A DNA stretch of 64,000 nt, taken from assembly GCA_029204225.1 (NCBI GenBank), contig CM055099.1, positions 54,442,169-54,506,168 on the forward strand. Reading direction: 5' to 3'. Position numbers and translations under genes: made by a program. The notes under the pieces are model-generated. The model was not told the origin of the DNA and did no database searches. It was given only the letters and a program-made list of their open reading frames with translations. Origin of the DNA: Diphasiastrum complanatum (taxonomy: Eukaryota > Streptophyta > Lycopodiopsida > Lycopodiales > Lycopodiaceae). Below, piece by piece: positions 21,806-36,993 of this stretch (positions are counted from its first letter, which is position 1; every line of letters starts with the position of its first letter).

Positions 21806-24460
21806 CAATATCAGTTGTTGTTGTTTTTGTTTTTAATTTCCCATCTTTCTTTGTTAAATGATATCAACTTTTTGAGACATTGTTACAATGTAGGGCTACA
21901 TTAATTTGATGATAGCTTCCATTGAGAACATTTTTGCTTTCCATTATGAAAAACACTACCAACTCTTTTGTGAAGTATTGGTGTGTGAAAACTGAGAGTT
22001 AGCCAAGAATGCTTGATGCATGTTGGTGATGGCACATTAACATCTCCTGAAATGTTATACGAAAGTTCAAATTTGAACTACTCATTACTCTTCCAAAATG
22101 ACTTATAGCTATTTTGCAATCTTTTCTGTTTGATCATTGTTCATGTGTGTTATTTTGACTACCTTTTTTTTTTCCTACATACATTTCTATATGAAATCAA
22201 GCTATATGCAAAAAAGAATGTTGAGATGATAGATATGCTACACTTATAAAGAAACTATATACTTATAGTAGCACTTCTGGTTATTGGGTTTGGAAGATAG
22301 AAGTTAGGTTTGTGTCATTTGTAAGCTTTCTCATTTAGACCAAATGATTCTCATTTGTTTTATCAAATCAGAATACTACTTATCATAAACTTAAACAAAG
22401 GCGATTCATACTTTACATTCATCATGTCAATCTCAAGAGGAGTAAACAATCTTCTTGTCAATATTTTGTCCTTATCACAAAATCATACTTTATTGTTGAA
22501 CAATTGTGTATAATTTTGCACATGCAATTGTTGAGGCTATGTTGCATAGAAATCTAGTGTCACTTGGTAAGCCAATTTTCCTTGTATCTTGATACACCAA
22601 AGTAATCTTGATAGGTTGTGCCATAAAAGTTCTTTCTTTGTGCTTTGCTAAAAAATGTACATATAACTCTTGATTGCTCAACCACAGACATTGACAATGG
22701 ACAATGGAACTTGGGGCAACTTGCAAAGGACCCTATTGTACATAGGAAGGACATCTTCTATATGCTTTTGGGAAATGAATGATTTTGTTGTCCTCATGTT
22801 TTTGAGAATATTTTTCATGGAAGTAGCCCTGAATTGAGGCCATGTTTTGAAATAATTAAAGGAGCACTTGCCAAGCCACTGTATACTTGTTGACAGATCC
22901 CCTGCTCTAGAGGACCTGTTGTTTACTTTTCTGCTTCTTGCTTATAGATCTATTTCTTGCCTGTTACCAGGCTCATTTGGGCATTACTTGTCTGTTTCTT
23001 ATGTGTTACAATGCCCAGGCCAAGCAGAAATGGACTGAATAACTCTGTAGTATAGATTTTCTTTGTCCTGCCTGTCAGAGGACTACTCAGGGACATCACT
23101 CTTGAACGCACTTACATTCTACATAGAGATGCAAGCCAAGAACGCTCATTCACAGATCAGCATGCAAACCAATGAATGTTCTACAGATTCTACAACTACT
23201 TACTCTTAAAACAAACTGAAATAGAGCCTGCAATACATTAACAGTAAGCTACACTTGCATAAATTGACAAAACAAGAAACAAGAAACTAATCTACAGCAT
23301 GCTAGAAGTCCAAGAATCAAGAAACTAACCAGCCTTTTGATTTTTGGACATCCCAAGAACATCAAGAACTAGAATGTTAGAGAATATGCAAGATTTATGC
23401 CACATTTCTAGCCTCTTTAGTTTACTTGAATGCTGGTTCCTACATTAATCCACAAGAAAACAAGAAATCTAATCCACAACTAGGAAAGCAAGAAAACTAA
23501 TCCACTCTAAATCCACAACCACACAATATGAATGGAAGGGCATGATCATAGGGGCATCACTCAAGAAAACCATCATGATCAAGGAGCTTAGTGTCGCATC
23601 AAACTCATGAAAAATCTTCTTATTAAGCATGGAGTAGATACAATGCAAAAAGCTCCTCTTCACAAAGAGGGAGTCTCTTAAATAAGCAAGAGAGCTCCTT
23701 AGGTGGCATCCTAGTGGAATTTCCACATTTCACAAATTACAAGTGGAATATTGCTCTCCACTAGAGGTCACCATCAAAAGGTGGCTCATTCTACTTTCTT
23801 TAAGAGGGGTCTACTTGCATTTATTACATTTGCTTAGAAATACTAGTTCCTACATGGTCATTCCATCTTCCGGGATTCACCATGAGGCTTACACAGTTCT
23901 TGCATGCCTTTCCTAGCTAGTATTTCTCGGCTCTCATACTCGGCTCTCAGTGTTCATTAGTCTCGTCTTCTTAGAGACCCCCTTGATCTAAGGTGAGAGG
24001 TGCTCTTGAGTTGCTCTGTCCGAGTATCTTGGGGATTCGTCAGAATCAGCCAACAATACCATTTTCTTCACAATGGGTGAAAACAATTTGCTTTAGGATC
24101 ATTCTAGTGATTCTGCACATGCGCACAAAAGTGTTGGGAAATAACTAGACATAGACATTTTAAAATTCAATCATATCAATTTGATGCGAAAATATACCTG
24201 CTTATGCATAAGGTTAACGATGGTGAAAATAAAATGTATTTGCATTGACAAGAAAATTGTCTAGAAAAGATTTTGTTAGTTAGAGCTTGAATTTTTTTTT
24301 TTTAATGAGTAGTAGAGTTAGACAAATATGACTCATGTGCACTACTATTTTTGTGTGTGAATGCATTTATGTAGTAAAATTATAGTGTTTTATTTTGTCA
24401 TTTCTACATAGACATATGTACTAAATTATTGTGTTTTTAATTATAAACGATCCCTCAAGC
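21806..24460. other. No gene recognised
   Basis: 2.6 kb of AT-rich spacer. Open frames near 22490-22754 and 23469-23726 on the minus strand have no recognisable content. Confidence 0.55.
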
Positions 24461-24467
24461 TTTACAT

Positions 24468-24659
24468 GTTAGAATTACAATGTTAACTTTACATTGTTTA
24501 AATACTATTGATTTTGACTAGGTGTGAATGGAGCCATTAGTAAGCTCATAAAGATTTAGGAGTTTAATTGTACTTTCCCTCTCTTTTTCAATGTAGTGTA
24601 GTTTTCTCCTTCAATGGTGGCTAATGCTTTTATTTGTGTGTAGTGATGTCCATTATTAC
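24468..24659 (+). repeat. Possible short LTR of a decayed copia element
   Basis: The interval starts TGTTAGAATTAC, ends TTACA (TG...CA) and is followed directly by a degenerate iMet primer site. Only about 192 bp long and with no partner copy found, so the start is a guess. Confidence 0.3.
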
Positions 24660-24674
24660 ATGGTATTAAAGCCC
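24660..24674 (+). promoter_or_regulatory. Degenerate tRNA-iMet primer-binding site
   Basis: TGGTATTAAAGCCCATCG resembles the plant copia primer site (TGGTATCAGAGCC) and its usual ATCG continuation. An integrase remnant on the same strand lies 230 bases downstream, supporting the reading. Confidence 0.5.
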
Positions 24675-24888
24675 ATCGATTATGCGTGATTGCTTATCAA
24701 ATCTTGTGAAGTGAGGAAGTCCTTCATAGGAGGTGAAAGCAAGAATAGACAAGGTGTGGAAAAATACTAGGAATTCTCCTTTAGACTAATATCAATGTCT
24801 TCAATGGTGTTTAATTCTGGTACAAGAATAAAAATGTTTCCAGTTCGGTTTCGAGTTTTGTCAATTACATTGTGCACTTTGTTGGTAG

Positions 24889-25440
24889 GACCGAGATTTG
24901 TCTATTGAAGTGTTCTACAATTTCTTCAAAATCTATAAAGAGCATGTTGAATAGCAAACATAAAAAAATATCAAAGCTCTTAGGACCCACAATGGCGGTG
25001 AATACATGTCCAATGCATTCAAGGAGTATTGCTCGACATATGATATCGAACATCAATATGTTGTTTCCTATTCTCCTCAGTCCAATGGACTTGCAAAGAC
25101 AAAATTTGCCAAATGCATGATCACTCATGCATCATTGCCTAAATCCTTTTGGCAACATGTTGTTTTGACAGTAGCTTATATTCAGAATCAATGTATTACT
25201 AAAGGTTTATCGAACAACAAAACTCTTTATGAAGTTCAGACTGGATTGTAGCTTCATTAAAGCATTTAAAAGTTTTCGGTTGCATTGCCTATGTTCATGT
25301 CTCTAAAGACACTAGAAAGAAACTGGACGAGAATTCTATTAAAACTATTTTTGTCGATTATTCTTCTTTGAATGGAATGTATAGTGTGAAGAAATATGAA
25401 TCTCTGAGATCCAAATTTGTCCTCTTGATCTTTGGTATGA
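24889..25440 (+). pseudogene. Decayed copia integrase
   Basis: Plus-strand pieces read VFYNFFKIYKEHVE, then LRTHNGGEYMSNAFKEYC, YSPQSNGL, SLPKSFWQHVVLTVAYIQNQ and, in a second frame after 25250, HLKVFGCIAYVHVSKDTRKK. This is integrase core and C-terminal part in normal order. The second catalytic Asp is His (RTHNGG) and the Glu that follows NGV in active copies is replaced (NGLAKTK), so the enzyme is dead. It differs from families A-E and probably goes with the primer site at 24660. Confidence 0.8.
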
Positions 25441-25453
25441 AAGTCAACACAAT

Positions 25454-26060
25454 CTACACATTTGCCTCAACCTTAGGTTTCTTCAAATAAAGTGCTTCAT
25501 ATGGTGACTTTCCTTCAAGTGCAACATGAGGGAGTCGATTGCAAAGATGGTTTGAACAATTGATGGCCTCACCCCAAAAGTCTTTTGGCAAGGATGCCTC
25601 AATTCTAATGGTTTTGGCACATTCACACAAGGTTCTATTCTTTCTTTCAGCCACCCCATTTTGAGATGGTGTATATGCACAAGAAAACTCCCTTTTAATG
25701 CCATCAAGCTCACAATAATCATGAAATTTATTGGAAGTGTACTCACCACCTCCATCACTTCTAAGAATCTTGATTTTGTATGAAAATTGCTTTTCAACTA
25801 GAGCTTTGAACTTTAGGAAATAGTCAAACACCATAGACTTTGAAGCTAGAAGATACAACCAAGTAAATCTTGTGAAATCATCAATGAAAGTTACAAAGCA
25901 AGTAGCATACCCTTGCTCTTTGAAGATGAGAAGTGCACATCCGAGTGTATGAGCTCCAATGGATGTGTAGTCTTAATAGATGACTTTGAAAAAGGCTTCT
26001 TATGTGATTTAGATATGGCACAAGCCTCACATGGCTTTTTCATAGGAGGAGATAGTACTC
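25454..26060 (-). pseudogene. Copia integrase fragment, family A/B-like, inverted
   Basis: Minus strand, from the CX2C half of the pre-integrase finger (KKPCEACAISKSHKKPF) through LIHSDVHFSSSKSKG, then after a 1-bp shift near 25885 YLLASKSMVFDYF, LRSDGGGEYTSNKFHDYC, SQNGVAERKNRTLCECAKT, and ending LYLKKPKV. All three DDE residues are kept. It abuts, head to head, the gag start of the family B copy on the plus strand. Confidence 0.88.
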
Positions 26061-26129
26061 TATTATTGGATCCTATTGAGAGTGTGTAGCAACATTTATT
26101 GTTCATCATTTGAGTTTTCTTTACTTCAA

Positions 26130-26657
26130 ATGTCTTCAATGGGTTCATCCTTGTTGGAACCAAGTGAAAGATTGACTACTTCAAACTATTCAATTTGGAA
26201 AATGAGGATGGAGTCCATCGTGATCCTTCAAGACGTGATGGACATAGTTCTTGGCCTTGAAGAAGAACCACAAGTTCTTCAAGAGGTTCAAAAATACAAA
26301 AAGAGAGCTAGGATGGCTCTCCACTACATTAAGATGAATGCCTCTAATGAAATGTTGAGGGAGATAGGTACTTGTACAATAGCCAAAGAAGCTTGGGATT
26401 GTATCAAGACTATCTATGAGGCTAAGAATACCTCTAGGCTTCTCACTCTTAGGAATCAAATCTTTCAAAGTAGCCAAAAGAGTGATGAGAGTGCATCTAG
26501 TTATGTTTTGGGAGTAAAAGATATTCATAGAGAACTAGCTTGTATTGGTGATTCCATCAATCAAAATGAGCTAGTTCAAGTCATTCTCAATGGCTTGAGA
26601 AGTGAATTTGATAACCTTGTCCAATCCTATGCCATTAAGGCACAAAAAGCCATTTAA
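26130..26657 (+). pseudogene. Copia gag N-terminal part (family B)
   Basis: Starts at ATG 26130 (MSSMGSSLLEPSERLTTSNY), which aligns with the family A and E starts; the upstream in-frame ATG at 26076 is probably leader. It continues YSIWKMRMESIVILQDVMDI, RARMALHYIKMNASNEML and ELVQVILNGLRSEFDNLVQS. The frame runs out after the deletion joint (YAIKAQKAI stop). This is about 165 codons of capsid-like gag without a CCHC knuckle. Confidence 0.88.
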
Positions 26658-27654
26658 AAGATCTTCTATCAAAAGCAAGCATCCTTTGGAGTTAATCCAC
26701 TCGGATGTGCATTTCTCATCAACTACAAGCAAGGGAGGAGCCACTTCTTTTGTTACTTTCATTGACGATTACACAAGATTCACTTGGATATATCTTCTTG
26801 CTTCTAAATCTACGATGTTTGATCATTTCCTTATTTTCAAAGCTTATGTAGATAAGCAATTCCCATTCAAGATTAAAGCTCTTAGAAGTGATGGAGGTGG
26901 TGAATATATCTCCAATAAATTTGAAGATTTTTGTGAGCTTGAAGGCATTAAAAGAGAGTTTTCTTGTGCCTACTCTCCATCTCAAAATGGAGTGGCCGAG
27001 AGAAAGAATAGATCTCTATGTGAATGTGCAAAATCTATGAGAATTGAGGCATCTTTGCCCAAAGATTTTTGGGGAGAAGCCATTAATTGTGCAAATTATC
27101 TTTGCAATAGGCTCCCACATATAGCTCTTGGAGGAAAGTCACCATATGAAATCTTATTTTTGAAGAAGCCTAAGGTTGATCACCTTAGAGTTTTTGGATG
27201 CTTATGCTTTGTCCATATTCCCTTGGAAACAAGGAAGAAGGAAGATCCTAGTGCATGCAAAGGGATCATGGTTGGATACTCATCCACCAAGAAGGCATAT
27301 AGAGTCTTTATACTCTCTACTTCTCAAGTTATTGAAAGTAGAGATGTTGTCTTTCATGAAGATCAACACTCATCATTTGAAGAGGCCGAGATCAAGAAAT
27401 CTATGGATGCATCATCAATTATTGATTTTGAAGACAATCATGATGTGATGGGGTCGAGATTTGAAGAAGACTCTCCTCGGATTTTTTCACCAAGAAGATC
27501 CATGAGAGATAGATCCAAGCCTAAGAGGCTCTCATATGTTGACAAAGGCAAACAAGTGGATCTTGAACCACTAATTATGTTTTTTATGTCTCTCATGAAG
27601 AGCCAAAGAATGTACAAGAGGCACTCAATACCAAGGAGTGGTATGATGCCATGA
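26640..27654 (+). pseudogene. Copia integrase core and tail (family B)
   Basis: Genuine integrase sequence begins at HKKPFKRSSIKSKHP just after the deletion joint; the open frame runs from 26602. LIHSDVHF, RSDGGGEY and NGVAERKN supply all three DDE residues, followed by LPKDFWGEAINCANYLCNRL, VDHLRVFGCLCFVHIPLETR and YSSTKKAYRVFILSTSQVIE. A 1-bp loss near 27568 shifts the frame, so the last ~30 codons of the open frame are out of register. The core is uninterrupted but lacks its N-terminal zinc finger. Confidence 0.88.
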
Positions 27655-29140
27655 AGCAAGAGTATGATGCATTGATCACCAACAATACTTGGGAGCTTGT
27701 GGATCCTCCATCCAACAAGCATGTGATTGGTTGCAAGTGGGTATTTCGGATCAAGTTCAATCATGATGGCACCATCAACAAGCATAAAACAAGATTATGT
27801 GCCAAAGGATTTGCTCAAATCCATGGTATTGATTATGAGGAGACCTTTGCACCCATTGCAAAGATGGTGAGAATAAGAATTCTTATTTCTCTTGCTTGTT
27901 TTTTCAACTAGAAGGTGTTCCAATTAGATGTATCCAATGCTTTTCTAAATGGTTATCTTGAGGAGGAGATCTATATGGAACAACCTCAAGGATTCATCAA
28001 GGATGAGTCCAAACTGTGCTTGCTCTTCAAAAGTCTTTATGGACTCAAGCAAGCACCAAGATCATGGTATTCAAGACTTAATTCTTTTCTTATCTCACTA
28101 GGATTTACTCTTAGTGACTATGATCCTTCCATGTATCTAAAGCTTGTTGATAGCAATATTGTCATTCTTCTAATTTATGTTGATGACATTATTCTTTGTG
28201 GAAGTTGTATCAAGATAGTTGATAAAACCAAGCTAGCACTTGGATGTGAGTTTAAAATGCAAGATCTAGGAGAGATGCATTACATCCTAGGCCTAAAAAT
28301 TGATTTTTATGAAAATCATGTCTTTATATGCCAATCTAGATATGCTCACTCTATGTTGAAAAAATTCCATATGGAAAATTCTAAGAACATAGATACTCCA
28401 ATGGAGCAAATTGTAAAAGATCCTATAAAGGTGATGAAAGATCCTTTGAGGACATCACACTTTTTAGGAGTCTTGTAGGCTCCTTGATTTGGCTTACCAT
28501 TACTAGGCTCGATCTAAGTTTTTGTGTGCACAAATTGAGTCAATTTATGCAAGATCCTAAGATCCATCATTGGAAGATGGCCAAGAGGATTCTAAGATAT
28601 CTATCTTCATCTTGTGATTATGGTCTACTCTATAAAAGTGAAGATCTATCCATTATTGGCTACTCGGATTCGGACTTTGCAAGTGACAAGATGGATCGAA
28701 AGTCTATTAGTGCATACGCTATCTTTCTTGGAGGCAATCTAATATCTTGGCTTTCCAAAAAGCAAGATACTATATCTCTCTCTTCATGTGAGTCCAAGTA
28801 CAAAGCACTCACTACAACTACCAAAGAAGTGCTTTGGATCAAGAGGTTATTAATGGAGCTAAAGTGCATCAAGGAGGATGATCTACCAATGATCAAGTGT
28901 GATAACATCTCGGCCCAAGCTCTTGCCAATAATCCCATATTTCATGCAAGAAGCAAGCACATAGAAGTGGCACACCATTTTGTGAGAGGAAAGCTTATTG
29001 GAGGAGAAATCTATTTGGAGCATGTCAACTCGTCCTCTTGTATTGCCGATCTACTCACCAATCCTTTGAGCAAAAGTGCTTTCATCAAGCATAGATCTAA
29101 TCTTGGAGTTATATCAAGATCAATGCTCAAATCTTCATAG
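27569..29140 (+). pseudogene. Copia RT-RNase H (family B)
   Basis: Read in segments 27651-27911, 27915-28478 and 28484-29140. TGG became TAG at 27909-27911 (FFN stop KVFQLDVSNAF). The middle segment has LYGLKQAPRSWY and an intact catalytic box YVDDIILCGS near 28177-28206. A 1-bp loss near 28425 in the PNKGDER region shifts the frame. The last segment has WLTITRLDLSFCVHKLSQ, RNase H YSDSDFASD, DNISAQALANNP and the full C-terminal tail to the natural stop. Only three lesions separate it from an open RT. Confidence 0.9.
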
Positions 29141-29158
29141 ATAATTTTTTAGGAGGAG

Positions 29159-29500
29159 TGTGAAGAGTTGAAAAAGATTATCTATGTTAGATATAGGGGA
29201 CTTATGTTTTTAACATCAAGCATCTAGGTGTAGGATGTTGATAGGAATAAATTTGGCATAGATGGCAAATTATGCATTTCCACTTGTAATGCCACTATTG
29301 AGCCAAAATAGAGTAAGAGGCTAAACACGTGCCAATTAGAGTGTAGACAAGTGTAAAGCTTTTGTTTGATGAATTCCAAGAGGTCCAATAGGATTTAGAG
29401 GTGGAACCTTGTGAGGTCCAATAGGAAATTGAGGTGTGCTTGAATATAGTCCAAAAGAATTAAGAGGTGCATGGATCAATGGTCCAATAGGATCAAGAGG
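29159..29500 (+). repeat. Partial 3' LTR of copia family B
   Basis: Begins TGTGAAGAGTTG after GGAGGAG and follows the LTR at 14277 for about 340 bases, including the GGTCCAATAGG repeats. It then diverges near 29505, so the LTR is 3' truncated. Confidence 0.8.
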
Positions 29501-29597
29501 TGACATCTTAGGAGTGTGAAAAAAGTACAAAAAGGACCAAGAGTGGATCCTAATCTGATCCTCAAGAGGGATTGGTTGTCAGATTACTTGATCTATC

Positions 29598-29715
29598 AAA
29601 GAGAGGGTGGTTTTGGACCAGCTCTATTCTTTATGCCAACGCCATTTTGACGACAGGTTATTGCCCACTTCGTGATGAATTCCAGCAAGAAGAGGAATTC
29701 AATGAGAAGGAAATT
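29598..29715 (+). pseudogene. Fragment of CACTA second ORF
   Basis: Corresponds to RVVLDQLYSLCQRHFDDRLL of the longer frame at 60423-60765. The frame is disturbed here after 'aggttattgc'. Confidence 0.6.
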
Positions 29716-30398
29716 CATAAGCATATGAGATTTTCCTTTGACTTGAGAATCTTCTTAGAACTTGACTTGGGAGAGGCATCTCCACCATCACCATCCAAAG
29801 AACGATCTTCATCACCACCAAAAATGTTAGATTGATCAACATCAACAACATCAAGCTTATCCACATTCTCCTCTTCAAAGAGAACATCCTTAGAAATGTG
29901 AACTTTCTTTGACTTGGGAATGTAAACCCTACAAGCTTTTCTTACTTCGCTATATCCAACAAAGATTCCCTTCAAGAATCCAAAAGATGAGTTGACAAAA
30001 CAAGTACTACCAAATATCTTCAAATGCTCCAAGCTTGGCTTCTTACCAAAAAGGACATCAAATGAACTCTTACCTTCCAAGTCTTCATTTGAGTACCTAT
30101 TGCAAACAAGGTTAGCACACATCAAAGCTTCACCCCAAAATGACTTAGGAAGATTTTCATTCACTCTCACGGATTTACCTCTTTCAAAAAGATTGACCTT
30201 CCTCTCTTTCACACCATGTAGAACCTTTTAGTTTGAAAGCTCCCTCTTGATCCCATGTGCCACACAGACCTCTTTGAGCTTTGTTGATAGGTCTTCATTT
30301 TCCAACTTTAGGCACTTGATCTTCATGTTGAATTGATTCTCCACAACATTCTTGAACTTGAGAAACACATCAAATATGAGGTCCTCACTCTTTAGAAG
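29598..30398. repeat. Chimeric CACTA/copia segment, copy 1
   Basis: Near-identical, same orientation, to 60639-61433. Both copies join a CACTA ORF piece (plus) to a copia integrase piece (minus) at the same point. The shared joint means the fusion formed once and was then duplicated. Confidence 0.85.
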
Positions 30399-30747
30399 AT
30401 AAGTCCAACAATATCTAATAAGCACTTATACAATGCACGTCCAAATGTATTAAATTAAAAGACATCTTAGATCTTGAGCAAGATCTAGAATAAGACAATC
30501 TTTGTGACTTTGACATTGAACAGAGCTCACCAACTTGCCTCTTTGCCTTCAAACCACCATGGTTAGAAAAAACATATCCATCAAGTTTGTAGAGCTCACC
30601 TTGTCTCTTGCCTTGGGCAAACAAGACTCCATTCCTTTTGATCAAGCAAGTATCACCAAAAAATTCTACTTTAAGCCCTTTTTCAACCATTTGACACACA
30701 CTAAGAACATTCTTAGTAATGGAAGGTATGAACAAAACATTCTTCAA
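29715..30747 (-). pseudogene. Copia protease-end and integrase fragments, family D-like
   Basis: Minus strand, in order from 30747: NVLFIPSITKNVLSVCQMVE and CLIKRNGVLFAQGKRQGELY (protease C-terminus), SKSQRLSYSRS (finger end), LIHLDVHC (integrase start, Ser-Asp changed to Leu-Asp), then 30425-30228 YLLKSEDLIFDVFLKFKNVV and finally 30212-29715 LPKSFWGEALMCANLVCNRY to SKKVHISKDVLFEEENVDKL. The second DDE motif is destroyed (LKLENEDLS where RSDNGGEY is expected) and most of the HHCC finger is deleted. A second copy of the 29715-30398 part lies at 60752-61433. Confidence 0.82.
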
Positions 30748-30805
30748 GCTTACATTCCTATTTGTAGATTAGAGAAAAATGGGAATACTACCAATGTGAA
30801 AGTGA

Positions 30806-31215
30806 CAAAGCCATGAGGTTAGGAGCTAATCTTCCAAAAACATTTTGGGATCAAGCATTGTTGTGTGCTAACTTTTTATGCAATAGGTGGCCGAGTGCTA
30901 TATTGGATGGAAGGACACCTTTTGAGATGCTATTCAAGAGGAGGCCAAGTTTCAAGTTTTTTAGAACTTCTGGATGCACTTGCTATGTCAATATAACTCT
31001 TGATGATAGGACAAAGGAGGATTCATCTTCAAGGAAAGGTATATTTGCTGGATATAGTGAGGTGAGTAAAGCCTACAAGGTTTACATTCCTACTACTAAT
31101 AAGGTGATTATTGGTAGAGATGCCATTTTTTATGAGGGGAACATTCCAGAAGTATCTTCAAGTAATGATGGTGTGGATGGATCTAACAATCTTGATGTTT
31201 ATGTTATGGATTGTA
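30806..31215 (+). pseudogene. Copia integrase C-terminal fragment (family D)
   Basis: MRLGANLPKTFWDQALLCAN, then LDGRTPFEMLFKRRPSFKFF and KAYKVYIPTTNKVIIGRDAI. It is a close match to 37350-37700 of the family D element. It faces, head to head, the minus-strand fragment that ends near 30750. The remaining frame to 31316 is unrelated. Confidence 0.85.
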
Positions 31216-31329
31216 GCAAGTTTGGTGTGTTGCTTAATAGTGTTCATAACACTATAGCAGGGTTTTGTATGATTATGAAGCCAATCATTGGGTTTCTAGT
31301 TCGGATATTGCCATAGATTATACTAGAAG

Positions 31330-35230
<3,901 letters not shown>

Positions 35231-35543
35231 TTGGTCTAATGAGTCAAAATGAATTTTTTTTGGGGGTCGGTAGTGAGGTTGCTGGACTTCATTTGAGTGT
35301 GATTCAATCTTAGGAAGTGGCAAAAGTCATTAGATTGAGGATAGATCATAGTTGATCAAGATTCCATGATTCTATGTGTTGTTTTGCTTGGTATAAGTGC
35401 TAGAAGAGAATTTGTGAGATAGTTTCAAACCTTGGTGATTTCTTTTGAAATCATTTGTTGTTGTTCAAAGGAGTGCTTTGTGCATTGAAACAAGTTGAAA
35501 AAGAAGATTAGGTCATTGCTACATTGCAACCTCAATTGGAGTC

Positions 35544-35915
35544 ATGTTGGAAGCCAATGATAGGCTTATCTCAAGTAACTATTTATTGTGGAAAGTGAGG
35601 ATGGAGTCAACTCTTGAGATGAATGATGTTTTGGATATTGTTGTAGGTTTGGAGGAGAGACCAACAACACAACAAGATCAAATGAGATATGACAAGAGGG
35701 CCAAGAAGGCTCTACACGTGATAAAGATGAATGCTACCAATGAGCTTCTCAAGGAAGTTGGTAAGTGCACATCATCTTTGGAAGCTTGGAATTCATTGAA
35801 GAAGCTTTATGAATCCAAGTCTACTTCTAGAGTGTTGACTCTAAGAAGGCAAATATTTCTTGTTTGCAAAAGAATGAAAAGTCCAAGTACTTTTGTTTTG
35901 AGGATGAAACATTGA
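35544..35915 (+). pseudogene. Copia gag N-terminal part (family D)
   Basis: The ATG at 35544 gives MLEANDRLISSNYLLWKVRM, aligning with gag starts of families A, B and E. It continues DVLDIVVGLEERPTTQQDQM, AKKALHVIKMNATNELLKEV and STSRVLTLRRQIF. A frameshift near 35870-35915 ends the frame; the remaining gag up to 35980 is recoverable only in other frames. Confidence 0.85.
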
Positions 35916-35979
35916 ATGATGAGTTGGCTTGCATTGATGAAAGCATTACGGAAGGAGAGCTTATTCTGAGTAATTCTTA

Positions 35980-36738
35980 ATGGCTTGTTGGATGCTCATG
36001 CTAACATTGGTCAAAAGTATTGCTATTCAAAAGACTTTGCCAAGTTTGTTGGATCTTCAAGAGATCTTGATCAATGAGGAATATAGGCCTCAAGCAAGAG
36101 GCGGGTCTACATCGACACTTCAAGAGGATGCTATGTTCACAAAAGGCAAATTCAAGGGCAAAACCAAAAGTAAGTGGTCTAAAAGGCAAGATCAAGTGGA
36201 TGCTTCTTCAAGTGGCAAAAAGAAGGATAGATCAAAGCTCAAGTGCTTTTATTGTGGCATCAAAAGACACTTTGCAAGTGAGTGCTACAAGAAGAAGAGA
36301 GATCAAGGAGACAAGCAAGGTAATCTTACTCTTGATGAGGATGGTTTGGATGTTCAAGATGCAAATGATGATGCTTTTGTGATGTCTTCATGTATGCTTG
36401 CTAATGATGGAGATCTAGATCCTTGGTGGATTGATAGTAGATCAAGTTCACACATGACCTTTCACAAAGAGTACTTTACTTCTTTGTTGGCATATGGAGA
36501 TGACAAGAGGGTGATCTACACGGCCAATGATGGTGCGTGTGCAATTAAAATGATTGGCACAATTCCTATTTCTCTCTCTACAAATAGGAATGTTCGTTTG
36601 GAGGATGTCTTGTTTATTCCATCTATTACCAAGAATTTGCTTAGTGTGAGTCAAATGCTAAGTAAAAGCCTCAAGGTGGACTTTGATGGAGATGCTTGTT
36701 TGATCAAAAGGAAGGATGTCTCGATTGGAAAAGGTTAA
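35980..36738 (+). pseudogene. Copia gag C-terminus and protease (family D)
   Basis: LQEILINEEYRPQARGGSTS, a Lys-rich stretch, the knuckle CFYCGIKRHFASEC and protease WWIDSRSSSHMTF, where the catalytic DSG is changed to DSR. VLFIPSITKNLLSVSQML follows. The frame ends in TAA at 36736 after a one-base change relative to the minus-strand copy at 40.9-41.6 kb, which has DSG intact and is about 95 % identical by eye. Confidence 0.88.
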
Positions 36739-36750
36739 AGACAATGGAAG

Positions 36751-36993
36751 TTGTTCAAACTAGATGCTTCTGTTATTTCTAACCACGTTGGATGTGCTGC
36801 AAGGGAGAAAATACCTACTCAAGAGGTTTGGCATAAAAGGATGGGACACCTCAACTTCAAGTCATTGGAGGTAATGGCTAGGAAGAGGATTGTGATAGGT
36901 CTTCCAACTTCCTTAAGTGGCATCAAACATGTTTGTGAGTCTTGTGCTTTGTCTAAGTCACATAGACTACCCTATACTAGATCTATATCTTAA
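36751..36993 (+). pseudogene. Copia pre-integrase zinc finger (family D)
   Basis: VWHKRMGHLNFKSLEVMARK and HVCESCALSKSH give the H-x4-H and C-x2-C pairs of the integrase N-terminal finger. A nonsense codon follows RSIS at 36991. Confidence 0.85.

Larger units (their letters stand above)
26061..29500 (+). mobile_element. Copia family B element, 5' truncated, internally deleted
   Basis: It contains a gag N-terminus, then a jump into integrase, then RT, RNase H, polypurine tract and a partial 3' LTR. Missing are the 5' LTR and primer site, the gag knuckle, the protease and the HHCC finger. The deletion joint is near 26640, where gag 'ccattaagg' meets integrase 'gcacaaaaagcc'. The copy is very similar to 12569-15016 where they overlap. 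Confidence 0.88.

Noticed and set aside
22490-22754. Two overlapping minus-strand frames
   Set aside because: No domain, no codon pattern, AT-rich spacer context.
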